A stretch of DNA of 64,000 nucleotides from Streptococcus pneumoniae. GTDB taxonomy: Bacteria > Bacillota > Bacilli > Lactobacillales > Streptococcaceae. The stretch spans positions 124,001 to 188,000 of the forward strand of contig JBFDTN010000001.1 of NCBI GenBank assembly GCA_040719455.1, in the 5' to 3' direction. Under the pieces are notes generated by a model that made no database searches, was not told where the DNA came from, and worked only from the letters and a program-made list of their open reading frames with translations. Positions 17,275 to 27,653 of this stretch are shown piece after piece. Both the position numbers and the translations under genes were made by a program. Position 1 is the first letter of the stretch. Each line of letters starts with the position of its first letter.

Positions 17275-17281
17275 TTACCCA

Positions 17282-17704
17282 ATGTGATACATATCAGGTG
17301 ATGATCATAGGCAAGTATTTGGAATGAGGAGAGAAGTTCTTCGAGCGATATTAAGAATATATTTTTTAGGTAAGTAAATGGAGTGAATCAACAGATAAAA
17401 AATAGTCACAATTAGGAAAAGTGTATAATTTTAAGATTCCCTATAATGCAAAAGCTATAAAGGCTTGTTTATTCAAAATGAAGTTTATTAAAAATATAGA
17501 AATTTTAGGCAAAAATCAGCTGAAAATTAGACAGAATGCCTAAAAATAGACAAAAAACAGGTGATTTTGGATATATTTCTCAGTAAAAAACTACAATAAA
17601 TATACATGAATAATATACAAATGATTGCACAAGATGAAAAGATTTAAAAAAAGGGGGGTAGCTAAAAAACCGCTATAAATAGTCGGAAAAATGAGTGTTA
17701 TTTC
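17282..17704. other. AT-rich non-coding region upstream of adhesin 1
   Basis: About 420 bp with no supported gene. It contains an A7-G6 homopolymer junction (about 17645-17658) some 50 bp upstream of the adhesin -35 box and several A-tracts. No further motif recognised. Confidence 0.6.
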
Positions 17705-17733
17705 TTGACCAAAAGAGAATAGTTCGGTATAAT
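17705..17733 (+). promoter_or_regulatory. Promoter of adhesin 1
   Basis: TTGACC (17705-17710), 17-bp spacer, TATAAT (17728-17733); near-consensus. The leader is about 90 nt, ending in AGGAGG (17821-17826) before the ATG at 17832. Confidence 0.85.
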
Positions 17734-17831
17734 TATCAACATAGGTTTCTATAAAACTAGAGATAGGTTAACTAGACTCCTATATTAACCTGTACAAAGT
17801 TACATGGAAATACAGAAATCAGGAGGAACAC

Positions 17832-20800
17832 ATGTTTTTCAAAAAACAACAGCGATTTTCAATTCGTAAGTTTACGATTGGTGCCTGCTCGGTCCTTTTG
17901 GGAACGGCAATCGTAGCCAGCGTAGACCAAGCGAAAGCTGATCAAGTTGTACCTGCTTCTACAGAAGTATCATCTACTGATGAGAAAGCTGTGGCAGAAG
18001 TTACAACGCCTGCTGCGACGACAGCTGAGTCTACCGTAGCAGAAACTGCTCCAGCTTCAGAAGCAGCATCTGAAGCTACATCAACAACAGCAAGCACAGA
18101 AAGTGCTGCACCAAAAGTAGAGGAAACTTCAACAGCGAACTCTACTGCTGCATCAACTGCTCCAGCAACATCAACAGCAAGCTCTGCTGTTGCATCAGCT
18201 GCTCCAGCAGTAGCGACTTCAGAAGTGGCAACTACACCTGCACCAGCAGCAGTTGCGCCAACAACTTCTGCAACAACAGCTGCGACTTCAGAAGCAGCAT
18301 CTGAAGCTGCAACTCCAGAAGTATCTGCACCAAAAGACACGTTGACAGCAGCAAAAGCTCAAGAAGTGGAAGCAATCAACGCTTACTCTCTTCTTTCAGA
18401 AGAGTTGAAAGCTAGCTACATCGCTCGCTTGAACGAAGCGACTGATGCTGCTGCTTTGGAACTCATCTCAAAAGAAGCAAAACGTGCACAAAAACGTGCT
18501 GAATCTTTCCCTAAAGAAGGTCAACCAATTCCAACTGGAACAGGTTTCCGTGCGGAAACTCCAAATGCGGATGAAGTTTTAGATACAACTGGCTTTACGC
18601 AATTAAATCGTTTCAGTAACAAAGAGGGCGTCTTCTATGTCCAAAAATCTGGTACGGTTAACGGTGGGCAATCTGATACAGATAAAGTAACTACTATTTA
18701 TGAAATCGACACTAAAACAGGTAACATTGTTCCTGTTTCTAAAGATGACTTTGTAAGTGGTGGTACTCTCTATGAACACCTTGAAAAATTATCAACTGAT
18801 CAAGGATTTGTAGACTCAGCAGCTGGTAAACGTGCTGGTTATAAAGTAATCAATGCTCTAGGTTTGTCAAATGATGGTCGCCATGCCTATGCTCTAGGGA
18901 TTACGTCAAACATCAATGTTGATGACCGTACTACTATCAACGGAATTTATAGTTACGATACAGAGACTCAAAAATGGAGTCTTGCAAGTAACTCAAATGA
19001 CTGGGCTGACGGTATGGCGGTTATGAAAACCAATGCTTGGACAGCCGGTGCAGTTAATCCTAAAGATGGTAAATACTACTTTGGTACTTTGACGCTTAAG
19101 TCTGATCCTGCTTTCTCACAAGTAGCACCACGTGATGATGCTGCTTATAAAGCTGCAAGAGACAATGGCACATTTGACCTTTACTTCCGTATGTGGTCAT
19201 TTGACCCAGCGACTGGTAAAGTGGAAAATGCTGGTTACATTGATACTGGTCTTATGAAATCAGGTAAGTTTGATACAAGTGAAACATACTTTAACGCAGC
19301 TGGAGAAAGCTATGTAGTTGGTAACGATATTGCCTTCGATACAGATGGTAACTTCAAGTTGATTTTGAACCAGTTCAACACGTCTAACTACTTTGTTTAC
19401 GAAGAAAATAAAGCTGCGTTTGATGCAGCAGCGTCTCAAAATAATAAATATGCTGCTCACAATGGTACGTTATCAAATGCGATTCCAATCGTAACAGACG
19501 TTACAACTATTAATACAGGTGGTAACTCACCAGAAGAAATAGCGGCAGCAACGGCAGCAGCTCAGAAAGAAAATGCTGCAACGACAGGGGGACTTGCGGT
19601 TGATGCGAATGGAGATCTCTTCTTCCATAGCCGTCAAGGTAAAGTCGGAGTTATCAAGGAAGATCTATCTTACGGTGGTATCCTTAAAAATGTTGTAGCA
19701 CCAGTTGGTACACAAACATGGGGAGACGCTGCAAGTATCCGTGGTTCAGTTGGTATGGGTAATGTTTACCGTGAATACTACATCACAGGAGATACAGAAC
19801 ATCCAGAAAAGAACGGTACTATCTTGGCTGGTACTATCGGTACAATCGTAGATGGTAAATTTGTTCCAACTCTTGATACAACAGATGGTACAGATGACAT
19901 TGAAAAAGACCAAGCTCTTTACCATGAGTATGATGCCACAGTAGGACGTCCACAAGCGATCCGTGCAGCAGATGGTACAGTGTACGAATACGTAGGTGTG
20001 AAAGCTGATTCAGACCCAGAAAAAGGTGAGGTTAAGAAAGACGACCAAACTGTTAAGTATGAATACACACCAAAAGCTGTAACTGGTAATGTTGTCGTTA
20101 CATACGTTGATGTAAACGGTAAGGAACTCAAGGCTCAAGTTGATGATGAGAGAAATGCAGATGTAAATACTCCTTACAACACAGATGTAGATCGTAAGCT
20201 AGATGTTATCCGTACAGCAGACGGCAAACTTTATGAAATTGTACCTGCTAGCGATACTGACTATAAAGTAGGTCCAGTAGATGCTAATGGTCACTTGAAA
20301 TCATCAGCTCCAACAACTGGTACAGTTGAAGTTGGTACTAAGACTGTTACTTACGTATACCGTGAAGTTACAAACCCAACTGGTGACGTAATTCTTCACT
20401 ATGTAGATACAAAAGGTAACGAACTTCTACCAAACCACCACAATTCTGATGACAAACCAGTAGGTGAAAAATATACAGTTACAAATCCTGAAAAACCAGA
20501 AAAGATTGAAAAAGACGGTGTTGTTTACAAGAAAGTTGAAACATCAACAACTGGTAAAGTTGGCGATAAGACAATTGCGACTGAAAATGTAACAACTTCT
20601 GAAACTGGTGATATCATCGAAGGTACCCAAAACATTGTCTACGTTTACAAACCAGTCGGATCTGTTGTGATTCACTATGTAAACACCAAAGGTCAAGTCA
20701 TCAAAGAAGAAGTCAAAGACATCACTGAAGGTGATATTGACACTCGTTACGATGCAGCAGACAATAAAGAATCTGCAGATGAAAAACCAAATACAATCAC

Positions 20801-23800
20801 TAAAGACGGTGTAACTTACAACTTCAAAGAAGTATCAACTACAAATACTGTTGGTGGTACAACGGTTGTAACAACTAACCCTACAAACGTCGTAGGTGGA
20901 CAAACTGGTAACATCGTTCCAGGAACAACTCATGTTATCTACGTGTATGATGAGGAAGTGAAACCAGAAGAACCAGTTAAAAAAGGTTCAGTAGTGGTTA
21001 ACTACATCGATACAGAAGGTAACCCACTTGGAACTCAACAAGACGTTGCTAAAGACCAACCAGTTGGTGATAGATATGATTCTACAACAGAAGCATTGAA
21101 ACCAAAAGAAATCAAAGTTGGTGACAAGACTTACGTCCTTGCTCCAGCAGATACTTATGGCGACCGTGTAGTTGATAACAACAACCACTTGGTAGGTTCA
21201 GATGCAGTTGTCGGCGATGTTACTGAAACAACTAAGACTGTAACATATGTCTACAAACTTAAAGAAGAGCCACAACCAGAAGCACCTAAAGGATCAGTTG
21301 TTGTTCACTATGTAAACGAAGCTGGTGAAGTGATTAAGTCTGTTTACAATGATACAACTGATGGAGCAGTTGGTACTGACTTTAATGCAGCAGATGATAA
21401 ACTAGAAAAACCAGATGAAATCACTTTCGGTGGTAAGACATACGAGTTCAAAGAAGTTTCTGCAACTCCAAAAGTTGGAGATAACACAGTTGTCACTACT
21501 GACGCTGTAAATAAAGTCTTCTTCTCACCAACATCTGGTGGTACTGTTGTCGAAGGAACAACTCACGTTGTCTATGTATATTCTGAAAAAACACCAGAAA
21601 CAGTTAAACCTGAAGAGCCAACAGATCCAGCTACACCAGGTGGAGAGGTAACAGCTCAATACTTCGTAGAAGGTACTGCAACTCGTCTTTACGAAGATCC
21701 ATCAGTTGAAAAAGATACTGTTGTCAAAGAAAAAGACACACCAGTAGATACACCATACGGTGATACACCACCAGTAGTCTTGACAGACAAAGATGGTAAC
21801 CTTTACGACTTGGTGAAAAACCCAGACGGTACTCCAAAACTTAAAGAAGGATCATCACCACAAGACGGTAAAGTAACGGAAGAAGCACAAGTAATCCAAT
21901 ACGAGTACAAGAAACGTGAAACACCAGAAGAAGATCCAAAACCAACTCCAGATCCAGTAGGTTCAGTTGTTGTTCACTATGTAAATGAAGAGGGTGTTGT
22001 CATCCAATCTTCATACAAAGATACAACAGATGGTAAAGTAGGTTCAAAATACGATACTAAAGAAACTTCACTTGAAAAACCAAAAGAAATCACTTTCGAT
22101 GGTAAAACTTATGAATTGGTACGTGTATCTGATTCAAATACAGTTGGCGGTAAAGAAATCGTTAAGACTGACGATAAGAACATCGTAACAGCTAAAGAAT
22201 CAGGTGATGTTGTTGAAGGAACTACAAACGTTATCTATGTTTACAAACTTAAAGAAGAAGTTCCACCAACACCAACTCCGGATCCAGTTAAACCAGGTGG
22301 TGAAGTATCCGCTCAATACTTCGTAGAAGGAACAGAAACTCGTCTTTACGAAGATCCAGCTGTTCAAGAAGACACAGTTGTCAAAGAAAAAGACACACCA
22401 GTAGGAACAGAGTACAAAGATACTCCTCCAGCAGTCTTGACAGATGGAACAGATATCTATGACTTGGTGAAAAACCCAGACGGTACTCCAAAACTTAAAG
22501 AAGGATCATCACCACAAGACGGTAAAGTAACGGAAGAAGCACAAGTAATCCAATACGAGTACAAGAAACGTGAAACACCAGAAGAAGATCCAAAACCAAC
22601 TCCAGATCCAGTAGGTTCAGTTGTTGTTCACTATGTAAATGAAGAGGGTGTTGTCATCCAATCTTCATACAAAGATACAACAGATGGTAAAGTAGGTTCA
22701 AAATACGATACTAAAGAAACTTCACTTGAAAAACCAAAAGAAATCACTTTCGATGGTAAAACTTATGAATTGGTACGTGTATCTGATTCAAATACAGTTG
22801 GCGGTAAAGAAATCGTTAAGACTGACGATAAGAACATCGTAACAGCTAAAGAATCAGGTGATGTTGTTGAAGGAACTACAAACGTTATCTATGTTTACAA
22901 ACTTAAAGAAGAAGTTCCACCAACACCAACTCCAGATCCGGTTAAACCAGGTGGTGAAGTATCCGCTCAATACTTCGTAGAAGGAACAGAAGATCGTCTT
23001 TACGAAGATCCATCAGTTGAAAAAGATACTGTTGTCAAAGAAAAAGACACACCAGTAGATACACCATACGGCGATACACCACCAGTAGTCTTGACAGACA
23101 AAGATGGTAACCTTTACGACTTGGTGAAAAACCCAGACGGTACTCCAAAACTTAAAGAAGGATCATCACCACAAGATGGTAAAGTAACGGAAGAAGCACA
23201 AGTAATCCAATACGAGTACAAGAAACGTGAAACACCAGAAGAAGATCCAACACCAAAACCAGAAGCACCTAAGGGTTCAGTAGTCGTTAAATACGAAGAC
23301 GAAGAAGGTAATGAGATCAAGAAACCGGTAGAGGATACTCCAAATTCACCAGTAGACACACCTTACAATACAATTGATAAGCGTGATGAGAAGATTGAAG
23401 TTCCAAATCCAAACGATCCTGAAAATCCAACAACTGTTTACTATCTATCTAAAGAAGAACCAAAAGAAGGTTCAGACCCAGAAGATGGTAAAGTTAAAGA
23501 AGGCGTAAGCACTGTAACTTATGTGTACAAGAAAGCTGGATCAGTTATCGTTCACTATGTAGACGAAGCTGGTAACACACTTGCAGACGATCAAGTTGCG
23601 AAGAAAGACGCTAAAGAAGGTACTGAGTACGACACAACTACAACAACTCTTCGTCCATCAACAATTACTACTAAAGATGGTAAAGTGTATGAGCTTGTAC
23701 CAGCAGGTGATTACAAAGCAGGTAAAGTTGATGAAGTTGGTCACTTGACAACAACAGACGCTGTTAGCGGTGAGGTTGTATCTGATAAGACTAAAGAAAT

Positions 23801-26800
23801 CACTTATGTCTACAAGTTGAAACCAGAAACTCCTCCAACAGAAGAGCCAGGCAAGTACATCCCTTACGTACCAAACGATCCTGAAAATCCAGATCCAAAA
23901 GATCCAAAACCAGGTATCGACATCCCAACAGTTCCTTATGATGAAACTCCGGAAAATCCATACGATGATCCACGCTTGCCAAATGTACCAGGCTATGTAC
24001 CAGTAGATCCAAACGATCCAGATGGTAAAGAGCCACTTAAACCGGTAGATCCAAACGATCCAACGAAAGGTTACATCCCACCAACACCAACAGATCCTAA
24101 AGAAACTCCAGTAGTTTACGTTAAAGCAGGAAATGTTATCGTTAAGTATGTAAACGAAAATGGTGATGAAATCAAAGATGAAGTCTATGATGAGCGTAAC
24201 CAACCAGAAGGTAAAGACTACGATACAAAAGTAGACAACCGCCCAGGTAAGATTGTTGGTAAAGATGGTAAAGTATATGAGCTTGTACCAGCAGACAAAT
24301 ATCCAGTTGGTGAGGTAGATAAAGACGGTCACTTGACAACTTCAGATGATGTTACTGGTGACGTTGTAGGTGGTGAAGATAAGACTGTTGTTTACGTTTA
24401 CCGTGAAGTGAAGGAAGCTCCAACGACTCCTCCAACTGAGGAACCAGGTAAGTACATTCCTTACGTACCAAACGATCCTGAAAATCCAGATCCAAAAGAT
24501 CCAAAACCAGGTATCGACATCCCAACAGTTCCTTATGATGAAACTCCGGAAAATCCATACGATGATCCACGCTTGCCAAATGTACCAGGCTATGTACCAG
24601 TAGATCCAAACGATCCAGATGGTAAAGAGCCACTTAAACCAGTAGATCCAAACGATCCAACGAAAGGTTACATCCCACCAACACCAACAGATCCTAAAGA
24701 AACTCCAGTAGTTTACGTTAAAGCAGGAAATGTTATCGTTAAGTATGTAAACGAAAATGGTGATGAAATCAAAGATGAAGTCTATGATGAGCGTAACCAA
24801 CCAGAAGGTAAAGACTACGATACAAAAGTAGACAACCGCCCAGGTAAGATTGTTGGTAAAGATGGTAAAGTATATGAGCTTGTACCAGCAGGTGATTACA
24901 AAGCAGGTAAAGTTGATGAAGACGGTCACTTGACAACTTCAGATGATGTTACTGGTGACGTTGTAGGTGGTGCAGATAAGACTGTTGTTTACGTTTACCG
25001 TGAAGTGAAGGAAGCTCCAACGACTCCTCCAACTGAGGAACCAGGTAAGTACATTCCTTACGTACCAAACGATCCTGAAAATCCAGATCCAAAAGATCCA
25101 AAACCAGGTATCGACATCCCAACAGTTCCTTATGATGAAACTCCGGAAAATCCATACGATGATCCACGCTTGCCAAATGTACCAGGCTATGTACCAGTAG
25201 ATCCAAACGATCCAGATGGTAAAGAGCCACTTAAACCAGTAGATCCAAACGATCCAACGAAAGGTTACATCCCACCAACACCAACAGATCCTAAAGAAAC
25301 TCCAGTAGTTTACGTTAAAGCAGGAAATGTTATCGTTAAGTATGTAAACGAAAATGGTGATGAAATCAAAGATGAAGTCTATGATGAGCGTAACCAACCA
25401 GAAGGTAAAGACTACGATACAAAAGTAGACAACCGCCCAGGTAAGATTGTTGGTAAAGATGGTAAAGTATATGAGCTTGTACCAGCAGGTGATTACAAAG
25501 CAGGTAAAGTTGATGAAGACGGTCACTTGACAACTTCAGATGATGTTACTGGTGACGTTGTAGGTGGTGCAGATAAGACTGTTGTTTACGTTTACCGTGA
25601 AGTGAAGGAAGCTCCAACGACTCCTCCAACTGAGGAACCAGGTAAGTACATTCCTTACGTACCAAACGATCCTGAAAATCCAGATCCAAAAGATCCAAAA
25701 CCAGGTATCGACATCCCAACAGTTCCTTATGATGAAACTCCGGAAAATCCATACGATGATCCACGCTTGCCAAATGTACCAGGCTATGTACCAGTAGATC
25801 CAAACGATCCAGATGGTAAAGAGCCACTTAAACCAGTAGATCCAAACGATCCAACGAAAGGTTACATCCCACCAACACCAACAGATCCTAAAGAAACTCC
25901 AGTAGTTTACGTTAAAGCAGGAAATGTTATCGTTAAGTATGTAAACGAAAATGGTGATGAAATCAAAGATGAAGTCTATGATGAGCGTAACCAACCAGAA
26001 GGTAAAGACTACGATACAAAAGTAGACAACCGCCCAGGTAAGATTGTTGGTAAAGATGGTAAAGTATATGAGCTTGTACCAGCAGGTGATTACAAAGCAG
26101 GTAAAGTTGATGAAGACGGTCACTTGACAACTTCAGATGATGTTACTGGTGACGTTGTAGGTGGTGCAGATAAGACTGTTGTTTACGTTTACCGTGAAGT
26201 GAAGGAAGCTCCAACGACTCCTCCAACAGAAGAGCCAGGCAAGTACATTCCATTCATCCCAGTAGATCCTTCTAATCCGAACGATCCAACAGATCCACAT
26301 GATCCAATCGATCCAAACACTGGTAAAGAAATTCCAACTCGTCCATACGATGAAAATCCAAACGATCCATCAGACGATCCACGCTTGCCAGATGTAGACG
26401 GTTATGTGCCGCTTGATCCAAACGATCCAAATAACACACCACTTAAACCAGTAGATCCAAACGATCCAACGAAAGGTTATATCCCACCAACACCAACTGA
26501 TCCAAAAGAAACGCCAGTACCATACGTACCAGCAGGAACAGTTACAGTTCACTACGTGAACGAAGATGGTGACGTGATCAAAGATCCAACAGTTGATACA
26601 CCGAAATCACCAGTTGGAACTAAGTACGACACGAACGAAAATGGTGAAGAGATTCCTAAGGAAATCACTACTGAAGATGGTAAAGTCTACGAACTTGTGA
26701 AAGTGAAAGACGGTGACAAACCAACTGGTGAAGTAGAACAAGGTAACACAGATGTTACTTACATCTACAAGTTGAAACCAACTACACCTCCACCAACTGA

Positions 26801-27632
26801 AACACCTAACAAGTACATCCCTTACATCCCAGTGGATCCATCTAACCCAACAGATCCTAAAGATCCGTTGAAACCAACAATTCCTGAAACTGGTAAAGAT
26901 ATCCCAACTGTACCATATGATGAAACTCCAGAGGATCCAACAAACAACCCACCATTGCCAGATGTAGATGGATATATCCCAGTAGATCCACAAGATCCAA
27001 CTTCACCATTGAAGCCAAAAGATCCAAACGATCCAACTAAGGGATATGAGCCACCAAAACCAGTAGATCCTAAGAAAGATACTCCAGTACCTTATGTTCC
27101 AGCAGGAACAGTTACCGTTCACTATGTGAATGAAAAAGGTGAAGAAATCAAGGATCCAACAGTTGATACACCGAAATCACCAATTGGAACTCCATACAAC
27201 ACCAACGAAAATGGTAAGGAAATTCCTAAGACAATCACTGATAAAGATGGTAATGTTTACGAACTTGTGAAAGTGAAAGATGGTGACTCTGAAACTGGTA
27301 AAGTTACAAAAGGTAATACAAATGTTACTTACATCTACAAGTTGAAAGTGACAGAAGATCCAAAACCAAATGATGACAAGCCAGGTAACCCTACTCCAGA
27401 TATGCCAGGACAACCAGGCAACCCTACCCCAGGTATGCCAGGACAACCAGGTAACCCTGCTGAGCCAGGTAAACCAGCTAAGGAAACTGTACCAATGTAC
27501 ATGAAGAACGGCGAAAGCTTGCCAAATACAGGTGATGCAGCTAGCCAAAGCGGATTAGTGTACGGTGCAGCAGCTCTTGGATTGACAGCTCTTCTTGCAG
27601 CAATGAAGAAGAAATCAGAAAACGAAGAATAA
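17832..27632 (+). CDS. Giant YSIRK/LPxTG cell-wall-anchored MucBP-repeat adhesin 1
   Basis: 3266 residues. In order: YSIRK-type signal (FSIRKFTIGACSVLLG, residues ~9-24, cleaved near KADQ); an Ala/Thr/Ser-rich stalk (~40-165); a globular domain (~255-745) rich in aromatic, Asp/Gly strand-turn motifs suggestive of a beta-propeller; then about 18 MucBP-like modules of the pattern VVHYVN..G..I......YVYK, some alternating with GEVxAQYFVEG modules. From residue 2008 these alternate with Pro/Asp-rich spacers (KYIPYVPNDPENPDP...). The end is SLPNTGDAAS (residue ~3229), a hydrophobic helix and KKK: a sortase A substrate. MucBP domains bind mucin glycans, so a role in host or biofilm adhesion is likely. 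Co-transcribed with the small zinc-finger gene. Confidence 0.93.
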   Translation: MFFKKQQRFSIRKFTIGACSVLLGTAIVASVDQAKADQVVPASTEVSSTDEKAVAEVTTPAATTAESTVAETAPASEAASEATSTTASTESAAPKVEETSTANSTAASTAPATSTASSAVASAAPAVATSEVATTPAPAAVAPTTSATTAATSEAASEAATPEVSAPKDTLTAAKAQEVEAINAYSLLSEELKASYIARLNEATDAAALELISKEAKRAQKRAESFPKEGQPIPTGTGFRAETPNADEVLDTTGFTQLNRFSNKEGVFYVQKSGTVNGGQSDTDKVTTIYEIDTKTGNIVPVSKDDFVSGGTLYEHLEKLSTDQGFVDSAAGKRAGYKVINALGLSNDGRHAYALGITSNINVDDRTTINGIYSYDTETQKWSLASNSNDWADGMAVMKTNAWTAGAVNPKDGKYYFGTLTLKSDPAFSQVAPRDDAAYKAARDNGTFDLYFRMWSFDPATGKVENAGYIDTGLMKSGKFDTSETYFNAAGESYVVGNDIAFDTDGNFKLILNQFNTSNYFVYEENKAAFDAAASQNNKYAAHNGTLSNAIPIVTDVTTINTGGNSPEEIAAATAAAQKENAATTGGLAVDANGDLFFHSRQGKVGVIKEDLSYGGILKNVVAPVGTQTWGDAASIRGSVGMGNVYREYYITGDTEHPEKNGTILAGTIGTIVDGKFVPTLDTTDGTDDIEKDQALYHEYDATVGRPQAIRAADGTVYEYVGVKADSDPEKGEVKKDDQTVKYEYTPKAVTGNVVVTYVDVNGKELKAQVDDERNADVNTPYNTDVDRKLDVIRTADGKLYEIVPASDTDYKVGPVDANGHLKSSAPTTGTVEVGTKTVTYVYREVTNPTGDVILHYVDTKGNELLPNHHNSDDKPVGEKYTVTNPEKPEKIEKDGVVYKKVETSTTGKVGDKTIATENVTTSETGDIIEGTQNIVYVYKPVGSVVIHYVNTKGQVIKEEVKDITEGDIDTRYDAADNKESADEKPNTITKDGVTYNFKEVSTTNTVGGTTVVTTNPTNVVGGQTGNIVPGTTHVIYVYDEEVKPEEPVKKGSVVVNYIDTEGNPLGTQQDVAKDQPVGDRYDSTTEALKPKEIKVGDKTYVLAPADTYGDRVVDNNNHLVGSDAVVGDVTETTKTVTYVYKLKEEPQPEAPKGSVVVHYVNEAGEVIKSVYNDTTDGAVGTDFNAADDKLEKPDEITFGGKTYEFKEVSATPKVGDNTVVTTDAVNKVFFSPTSGGTVVEGTTHVVYVYSEKTPETVKPEEPTDPATPGGEVTAQYFVEGTATRLYEDPSVEKDTVVKEKDTPVDTPYGDTPPVVLTDKDGNLYDLVKNPDGTPKLKEGSSPQDGKVTEEAQVIQYEYKKRETPEEDPKPTPDPVGSVVVHYVNEEGVVIQSSYKDTTDGKVGSKYDTKETSLEKPKEITFDGKTYELVRVSDSNTVGGKEIVKTDDKNIVTAKESGDVVEGTTNVIYVYKLKEEVPPTPTPDPVKPGGEVSAQYFVEGTETRLYEDPAVQEDTVVKEKDTPVGTEYKDTPPAVLTDGTDIYDLVKNPDGTPKLKEGSSPQDGKVTEEAQVIQYEYKKRETPEEDPKPTPDPVGSVVVHYVNEEGVVIQSSYKDTTDGKVGSKYDTKETSLEKPKEITFDGKTYELVRVSDSNTVGGKEIVKTDDKNIVTAKESGDVVEGTTNVIYVYKLKEEVPPTPTPDPVKPGGEVSAQYFVEGTEDRLYEDPSVEKDTVVKEKDTPVDTPYGDTPPVVLTDKDGNLYDLVKNPDGTPKLKEGSSPQDGKVTEEAQVIQYEYKKRETPEEDPTPKPEAPKGSVVVKYEDEEGNEIKKPVEDTPNSPVDTPYNTIDKRDEKIEVPNPNDPENPTTVYYLSKEEPKEGSDPEDGKVKEGVSTVTYVYKKAGSVIVHYVDEAGNTLADDQVAKKDAKEGTEYDTTTTTLRPSTITTKDGKVYELVPAGDYKAGKVDEVGHLTTTDAVSGEVVSDKTKEITYVYKLKPETPPTEEPGKYIPYVPNDPENPDPKDPKPGIDIPTVPYDETPENPYDDPRLPNVPGYVPVDPNDPDGKEPLKPVDPNDPTKGYIPPTPTDPKETPVVYVKAGNVIVKYVNENGDEIKDEVYDERNQPEGKDYDTKVDNRPGKIVGKDGKVYELVPADKYPVGEVDKDGHLTTSDDVTGDVVGGEDKTVVYVYREVKEAPTTPPTEEPGKYIPYVPNDPENPDPKDPKPGIDIPTVPYDETPENPYDDPRLPNVPGYVPVDPNDPDGKEPLKPVDPNDPTKGYIPPTPTDPKETPVVYVKAGNVIVKYVNENGDEIKDEVYDERNQPEGKDYDTKVDNRPGKIVGKDGKVYELVPAGDYKAGKVDEDGHLTTSDDVTGDVVGGADKTVVYVYREVKEAPTTPPTEEPGKYIPYVPNDPENPDPKDPKPGIDIPTVPYDETPENPYDDPRLPNVPGYVPVDPNDPDGKEPLKPVDPNDPTKGYIPPTPTDPKETPVVYVKAGNVIVKYVNENGDEIKDEVYDERNQPEGKDYDTKVDNRPGKIVGKDGKVYELVPAGDYKAGKVDEDGHLTTSDDVTGDVVGGADKTVVYVYREVKEAPTTPPTEEPGKYIPYVPNDPENPDPKDPKPGIDIPTVPYDETPENPYDDPRLPNVPGYVPVDPNDPDGKEPLKPVDPNDPTKGYIPPTPTDPKETPVVYVKAGNVIVKYVNENGDEIKDEVYDERNQPEGKDYDTKVDNRPGKIVGKDGKVYELVPAGDYKAGKVDEDGHLTTSDDVTGDVVGGADKTVVYVYREVKEAPTTPPTEEPGKYIPFIPVDPSNPNDPTDPHDPIDPNTGKEIPTRPYDENPNDPSDDPRLPDVDGYVPLDPNDPNNTPLKPVDPNDPTKGYIPPTPTDPKETPVPYVPAGTVTVHYVNEDGDVIKDPTVDTPKSPVGTKYDTNENGEEIPKEITTEDGKVYELVKVKDGDKPTGEVEQGNTDVTYIYKLKPTTPPPTETPNKYIPYIPVDPSNPTDPKDPLKPTIPETGKDIPTVPYDETPEDPTNNPPLPDVDGYIPVDPQDPTSPLKPKDPNDPTKGYEPPKPVDPKKDTPVPYVPAGTVTVHYVNEKGEEIKDPTVDTPKSPIGTPYNTNENGKEIPKTITDKDGNVYELVKVKDGDSETGKVTKGNTNVTYIYKLKVTEDPKPNDDKPGNPTPDMPGQPGNPTPGMPGQPGNPAEPGKPAKETVPMYMKNGESLPNTGDAASQSGLVYGAAALGLTALLAAMKKKSENEE
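21639..23270 (+). repeat. 2.5 copies of a 654-657-bp coding repeat in adhesin 1
   Basis: Units start at 21639, 22296 and 22950 with GGEVxAQYFVEGT. The first two contain a full GEVxAQYF module plus one MucBP module (SVVVHYVNEEGVVIQSS); the third lacks the second half. Long stretches between units are identical at the nucleotide level. Confidence 0.85.
23853..26240 (+). repeat. Four tandem 597-bp coding repeats in adhesin 1
   Basis: Units begin at 23853, 24450, 25047 and 25644 (each KYIPYVPNDPENPDP) and are exactly 199 codons. Units 2, 3 and 4 look virtually identical in DNA; unit 1 differs near its end (PADKYPVGEV against PAGDYKAGKV). A divergent fifth spacer starts at 26241 (KYIPFIPVDP). Confidence 0.93.
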
Positions 27633-27653
27633 TTCTTCAAAGGCTAGATTCTG

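Noticed and set aside
23853..26240. Possible CRISPR array because of regular repeats
   Set aside because: The period is 597 bp with no short repeat/unique spacer pattern, and the repeats are in-frame coding sequence.
23658..27548. Long minus-strand reading frames rich in Trp, Ile, Tyr and Phe opposite the adhesin repeats, recurring every 597 bp
   Set aside because: They are the antisense of the Pro/Asp/Lys repeat codons, repeat with the same 597-bp period, lack ribosome sites and look like no real membrane protein.
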